This document shows, piece after piece, positions 12,705 through 15,400 of a stretch of DNA of 15,400 nt; position 1 is the stretch's first letter; every line of letters starts with the position of its first letter. A model generated the notes under the pieces. It did not search any database, was not told where the DNA came from, and saw only the letters and a list, made by a program, of their open reading frames with translations. Source of the DNA: an uncultured Actinoplanes sp. (GTDB lineage Bacteria > Actinomycetota > Actinomycetes > Mycobacteriales > Micromonosporaceae); assembly GCA_934667465.1 (NCBI GenBank), contig CAKUMG010000040.1:1-15400 (forward strand), read 5' to 3'. The position numbers were made by a program, and so were the translations under genes.

Positions 12705-13810
12705 GCGAGGAGCGGTTCTGGGATGCGGCCATTGTCGTGACCAGCATCGGGGTGGCCACGGCTGTGGTGGCGGGGAACGGCTGGTCCCGGCCGTTCTCCG
12801 TCGTGGCTGTCGCCGGTGTGGCCGCCCTCTGGGGTTTCTGGGGCCGCCGGGTGCTGCGCGACGAGCGCCGGAGCATCCCGTTCGCGGTGGCGCTGCTCGT
12901 GATGTTCGGGCTCGGCACCTACGACTCGCCGGTCGTCAGCTATCTGCTGTTCGCGGTTTGCCCGGCGCTGTTCCTGACCTTGACGCTGCGCCCCGCCGTC
13001 GTCGCCGTGGTGATCGCCAACCTGACGCCGGTGCTCGCCGGCGTGGTGCGCGAGGGCGACCCGCGGTTCGCGCGGGAGGTCGGGGCGATCTTCGTGGTGA
13101 CCGCGCTGTTCTCGGTCGGCATCGGCAGCTGGATCACCCGGATGATGGAGCAGAGCCAGGAGCGCCTGCGGCTGATCGCGGAGCTCGACAAGCGCAACGC
13201 CGAGGTCGACCGGCTGTCCCGGCTGGCGGGCGCGGCCGACGAGCGCAGCCGGCTCGCCCGCGAGATCCACGACACGCTGGCGCAGGGCTTCACCAGCATC
13301 ATCACGCTGCTGCAGGCCGCCGATCCGGAGCTGAAGGACGAGCGCCTGCACCTGGCCGTCACGACCGCGCGCGAGAACCTCGCCGAGTCGCGGGCGCTGG
13401 TGGCGGCGCTCTCCCCGCCGTCGCTGAGCGGCGACAACTCGCTGGTCGACGCGGTCCGCCGGCAGGCCGAGCGGGCGGGCGCCGACGGGACCACCGCCGA
13501 GTTCCGGCTCACCGGCGAGCCCGCGGCGCTGCCGACCCGCGCCGAGGTCGTGCTGCTGCGCGCGGCCCAAGAGGCGCTGACCAACGTCCGGCGGCACGCC
13601 CGCGCCCGGCACGTCGACGTCGTCCTGGGCTACACCGCGCAGGGAGCGCGGTTGCGGGTCCGCGACGACGGCTGTGGCTTCGACCCGGCGGCGCCGGGCG
13701 GTTTCGGGCTCGACGGCATGCGCGCCCGCGCCGCGCAGGTGGGCGGCTCGCTGGTCGTCACGAGCACCCCGGGCGCGGGCACGACCGTCGAAGTGGAGGT
13801 CCCGCGATGA
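12701..13810 (+). CDS. Membrane-bound sensor histidine kinase (HisKA_3 / NarX-LiaS type)
   Basis: A 369-residue kinase. Residues 9-145 hold about five hydrophobic helices with short loops, so sensing is probably within the membrane rather than by a large outside domain. A coiled-coil stretch (about 148-180, MEQSQERLRLIAELDKRNAEVDRL) leads to the HisKA_3 dimerisation helix with the phospho-accepting H190 in LAREIHDTLAQGFTSI. The ATPase domain shows the N-box QEALTNVRRHARA (N295), the D-box VRDDGCGFDP and the G-box GGFGLDGMRARA (334-343). ATG 12701 overlaps the permease stop. An in-frame GTG at 12662 would add 13 residues (PDDIPLDEPRRF) and cannot be excluded. The stop overlaps the response regulator start, so the pair is coupled. 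Confidence 0.93.
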   Translation: MSEERFWDAAIVVTSIGVATAVVAGNGWSRPFSVVAVAGVAALWGFWGRRVLRDERRSIPFAVALLVMFGLGTYDSPVVSYLLFAVCPALFLTLTLRPAVVAVVIANLTPVLAGVVREGDPRFAREVGAIFVVTALFSVGIGSWITRMMEQSQERLRLIAELDKRNAEVDRLSRLAGAADERSRLAREIHDTLAQGFTSIITLLQAADPELKDERLHLAVTTARENLAESRALVAALSPPSLSGDNSLVDAVRRQAERAGADGTTAEFRLTGEPAALPTRAEVVLLRAAQEALTNVRRHARARHVDVVLGYTAQGARLRVRDDGCGFDPAAPGGFGLDGMRARAAQVGGSLVVTSTPGAGTTVEVEVPR

Positions 13811-14433
13811 GCGACGGCATCACGATCCTGCTGGTCGACGACCACCCGGTGGTCCGCCATGGCCTGCGCGGCATGCTGGAGACCGAGCCGGACCTGACCG
13901 TGGTCGGCGAGGCGGCCTCCGGCGCCGAGGGAGTCGCGCTCACCGCCGAGCTGCACCCCGACATCATCCTCATGGACCTGCGCATGCCCGGCATGGACGG
14001 GGTCGAAGCGACAACCGCCATCCTCTCCCGTACGCCGCAGGCGCGCATCCTCATCCTGACGACCTACGAGACCGACCGCGACATCCTGCGCGCCATCGAG
14101 GCGGGCGCGGGTGGCTACCTGCTCAAGGACGCCTCCGCCGCCGACCTCGCCCGCGCGGTCCGGGCCGCCGCCCGGGGCGAGACCGTCCTCGCGCCCAGCG
14201 TCGCCTCGACCCTGGTCCGCCAGGCCCGCCTGCCGGCCGCCCCGAGCCTGTCCGCGCGCGAGATCGAGGTCCTCCGGCTCGTCTCCCGGGGCTCGACGAA
14301 CGCCGAGATCGGCCGCGCGCTGCACGTCACCGAGTCCACGGTGAAGACGTTCCTGCAGCGCGCCTACGCGAAACTCGGCGTCGACGACCGCGCCGCCGCG
14401 GTCACCAGGGCCATCGAGCAGGGCGTGATCTGA
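13807..14433 (+). CDS. NarL/FixJ-family response regulator
   Basis: A 208-residue regulator. The receiver domain (about 5-122) has the acidic pair D11/D12 (LLVDDHPVVRHGL), the phospho-acceptor D57 (IILMDLRMPGMDG), T85 (ILILTTYE) and K108 (GYLLKDAS). The LuxR-type helix-turn-helix (about 147-206) shows LSAREIEVLRLVSRGSTNAEIGRALHVTESTVKTFLQRAYAKLGV split over two helices, with TESTVKTF as the recognition helix. It is phosphorylated by the kinase encoded just upstream, whose TGA its ATG overlaps. As the last gene of the exporter cassette it most likely controls that operon, perhaps through the 20-bp palindrome at 11004. Confidence 0.95.
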   Translation: MSDGITILLVDDHPVVRHGLRGMLETEPDLTVVGEAASGAEGVALTAELHPDIILMDLRMPGMDGVEATTAILSRTPQARILILTTYETDRDILRAIEAGAGGYLLKDASAADLARAVRAAARGETVLAPSVASTLVRQARLPAAPSLSAREIEVLRLVSRGSTNAEIGRALHVTESTVKTFLQRAYAKLGVDDRAAAVTRAIEQGVI

Positions 14434-14441
14434 CCGCCCCA

Positions 14442-14458
14442 AACTCCTTTCCGGAGTT
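14442..14458 (+). terminator. Hairpin after the response regulator
   Basis: AACTCC (14442-14447) and GGAGTT (14453-14458) form a 6-bp stem with a 5-base loop, eight bases after the operon's last stop codon. It is short and lacks a U-tract, but nothing else in the next hundred bases looks more like a terminator. Confidence 0.4.
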
Positions 14459-14744
14459 AATCCCGGGCTCTATCAGCGCGTGAGCCGTTCCCGGGGCCGG
14501 ACCGCCCGAATACCGGCCGTCCGGTCGGCGGAAGCTGTCCCGGCGGTGCCGTGACCACGCCGAACAACCCCGTGATGATCACCATTCGGGCTATCCGCGC
14601 GAAAAGTCCAATTCCCGTACAGGCCCGCAAATCCGTGGTTACAGTACGGTCGGCGCAGCTTCAAGGTGCAGGTTCGTTTCCCGCCCGGTTGCAAGTCCGC
14701 GCCGATCACCCGGCCCCACGGCCGGTACCCCACGCCGTTCGCAA
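14459..14744 (+). promoter_or_regulatory. Long non-coding leader region with promoter and 5' stem-loop
   Basis: No gene is seen here. A TACAGT hexamer at 14640-14645 fits a -10 element and would give an untranslated leader of about 190 bases. Just downstream, GGTCGGCGC (14648-14656) can pair with GCGCCGATC (14699-14707), nine pairs including one G-U, around a 42-base loop. A second hairpin, 14734-14749, competes with the first riboswitch helix. GTGATGATCAC (14572-14582) is a small palindrome upstream of the promoter. Confidence 0.45.
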
Positions 14745-14824
14745 GCGGCACCGAGAAAGGCAAACCCGTCGCAAGGCGGGGACGCAAAGCCAGGGACCTC
14801 CCTGCCGGGAGGCGGCCCAGCCGC
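14745..14824 (+). ncRNA. Cyclic di-GMP class I riboswitch (GEMM-I)
   Basis: The aptamer core is present in full. AAAGGCAAACC at 14756-14766 leads into a hairpin CCCGTC-GCAA-GGCGGG (14765-14780) capped by a GNRA tetraloop, followed by the diagnostic GGGACGCAAAGCCA (14779-14792). GGC 14759-14761 pairs with GCC 14789-14791. The second helix is CCTCCC (14797-14802) with GGGAGG (14807-14812), extended by GGG 14793-14795 with CCC 14816-14818. The closing helix P1 is GCGGC (14745-14749) with GCCGC (14820-14824). From established knowledge, GEMM-I RNAs bind cyclic di-GMP and control motility, adhesion and matrix genes. The AAGGAG ribosome-binding site starts two bases after P1, which suggests translational control of the Calx-beta gene. 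Confidence 0.9.
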
Positions 14825-14826
14825 CG

Positions 14827-14832
14827 AAGGAG
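14827..14832 (+). promoter_or_regulatory. Ribosome-binding site AAGGAG next to the riboswitch
   Basis: AAGGAG lies ten bases before ATG 14843, a slightly long spacing, and directly behind the P1 helix. It is one of the clearest Shine-Dalgarno sites in the window and sets the start of the Calx-beta protein. Confidence 0.75.
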
Positions 14833-14842
14833 AAAGAAACAC

Positions 14843-15400
14843 ATGCGCTACAAGCCAGCCCATGCAGCCAAGAGCGGCTCGGTTCCGTTCACGCTGCGTG
14901 GCCCCAAGTCGGCCAAGAAGATTCTCTCGGCCGCAGTCGCCGGTGCGCTCGGCCTCGTGCCGGCCGTCCTGGTCTCGTCGCCCGCCGCGGCCGCGATCCC
15001 CGGTTTCGCCTTCCAGACGACGACCGTCTCCGGGCAGGAGGGCACCGCCCTCACCTTCACCGTCGTGCAGACCGGCTCGGCGCCGCTGGGCGCCCGGACG
15101 CTCGACTGGTCGATCCAGCCCGTCAGCTCGCCGCCCGCGGCCAGCACGGACGACTACGGCACCCCGAACAACGGGACGCTCGACTTCGCCGCCGGCGACG
15201 CGACCACGTCGAGCCGTCAGCAGACCATCGTCATCAACACGACCGACGACTCGATGGACGAGGACGACGAGCAGTTCCAGCTGGTCGTGACCGACCGGTT
15301 GACGCCGGCCAACACGATCACGGCGACGGGCACGATCCTCGACAACGACAACGCCCCGACCTACACGATCGAGCTCAACAACGCCAACCCGGGCGAGGGC
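14843..15400 (+). CDS. Secreted Calx-beta-domain protein (N-terminal part)
   Basis: The first 186 codons of a gene that continues past the right edge. A 26-residue basic head (MRYKPAHAAKSG, LRGPKSAKK) precedes a hydrophobic signal core (ILSAAVAGALGLVPAVLVSS) with a likely cut after PAAAA near residue 51. Residues about 56-170 form one Calx-beta domain: SGQEGTALTFTVVQTG, STDDYGTPNNGTLDFAAGD, the acidic calcium-binding-like DDSMDEDDEQFQLVV and the closing GTILDNDN. A second unit begins at TYTIELNNANPGEG (174-186). From family knowledge, Calx-beta domains bind calcium and occur as repeats in bacterial surface, adhesion or matrix proteins. The start is ATG 14843 with AAGGAG upstream, directly behind the cyclic di-GMP riboswitch. 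Whether a catalytic or cell-wall anchor domain follows cannot be seen. Confidence 0.88.
   Translation, partial: MRYKPAHAAKSGSVPFTLRGPKSAKKILSAAVAGALGLVPAVLVSSPAAAAIPGFAFQTTTVSGQEGTALTFTVVQTGSAPLGARTLDWSIQPVSSPPAASTDDYGTPNNGTLDFAAGDATTSSRQQTIVINTTDDSMDEDDEQFQLVVTDRLTPANTITATGTILDNDNAPTYTIELNNANPGEG

Noticed and set aside
14572..14582. Small palindrome GTGATGATCAC
   Set aside because: Only five base pairs per arm and about 60 bp upstream of the likely -10; too weak to call an operator alone.
14640..14740. Possible tRNA-like or second GEMM aptamer in the leader
   Set aside because: A GGTTCG-like stretch is present but no acceptor or anticodon stems fit, and the GGGACGCAAAGCC core occurs only once.

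Overview
This window is high-GC chromosomal DNA from an actinomycete. The third codon positions are almost all G or C, genes are tightly packed with ATGA/GTGA overlaps, GTG starts are common, and several genes look leaderless. The gene content (CebR-type cellulose operator, GH92 enzyme, tandem ABC-2 exporters, GEMM riboswitch, Calx-beta surface protein) would fit Micromonosporaceae such as Actinoplanes, but that placement is inference.

Layout. 1-531 (minus): N-terminal 177 codons of a secreted, probably GH92-type glycosidase. 640-954 (minus): small unrecognised ORF, perhaps a gene remnant. 1256-2299 (plus): LacI-family regulator. 2413-3724 (plus): small membrane protein, then a stand-alone LigD-type polymerase (primase-like) domain. 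3820-6396 (minus): MFS exporter and ArsR-like regulator overlapping by four bases, with a DEDDh exonuclease upstream; a 34-bp near-palindrome lies between regulator and exonuclease. 6566-7549 (plus): Tat-exported lipoprotein of the intradiol ring-cleavage dioxygenase family. 7688-8206 (plus): small membrane-anchored protein with a 33-bp tandem repeat. 8264-8719 (minus): RNase HI.

8720-9072 is a divergent regulatory region holding a 15-bp-arm nested inverted repeat and a perfect CebR/CelR box. From 9073 to 14433 everything reads plus: an ABC-2 exporter pair (ATPase and permease), then a second cassette of ATPase, permease, sensor histidine kinase and NarL-type response regulator, each joined to the next by an ATGA overlap. 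This second cassette looks like a self-contained sense-and-export module, with a 20-bp near-perfect palindrome ahead of it.

14434-14842 is a long leader region. It contains a well-conserved cyclic di-GMP class I (GEMM-I) riboswitch directly in front of the Shine-Dalgarno sequence of a secreted Calx-beta-domain protein that runs off the right edge. Cyclic di-GMP control of a surface or matrix protein is the most striking system in the window.
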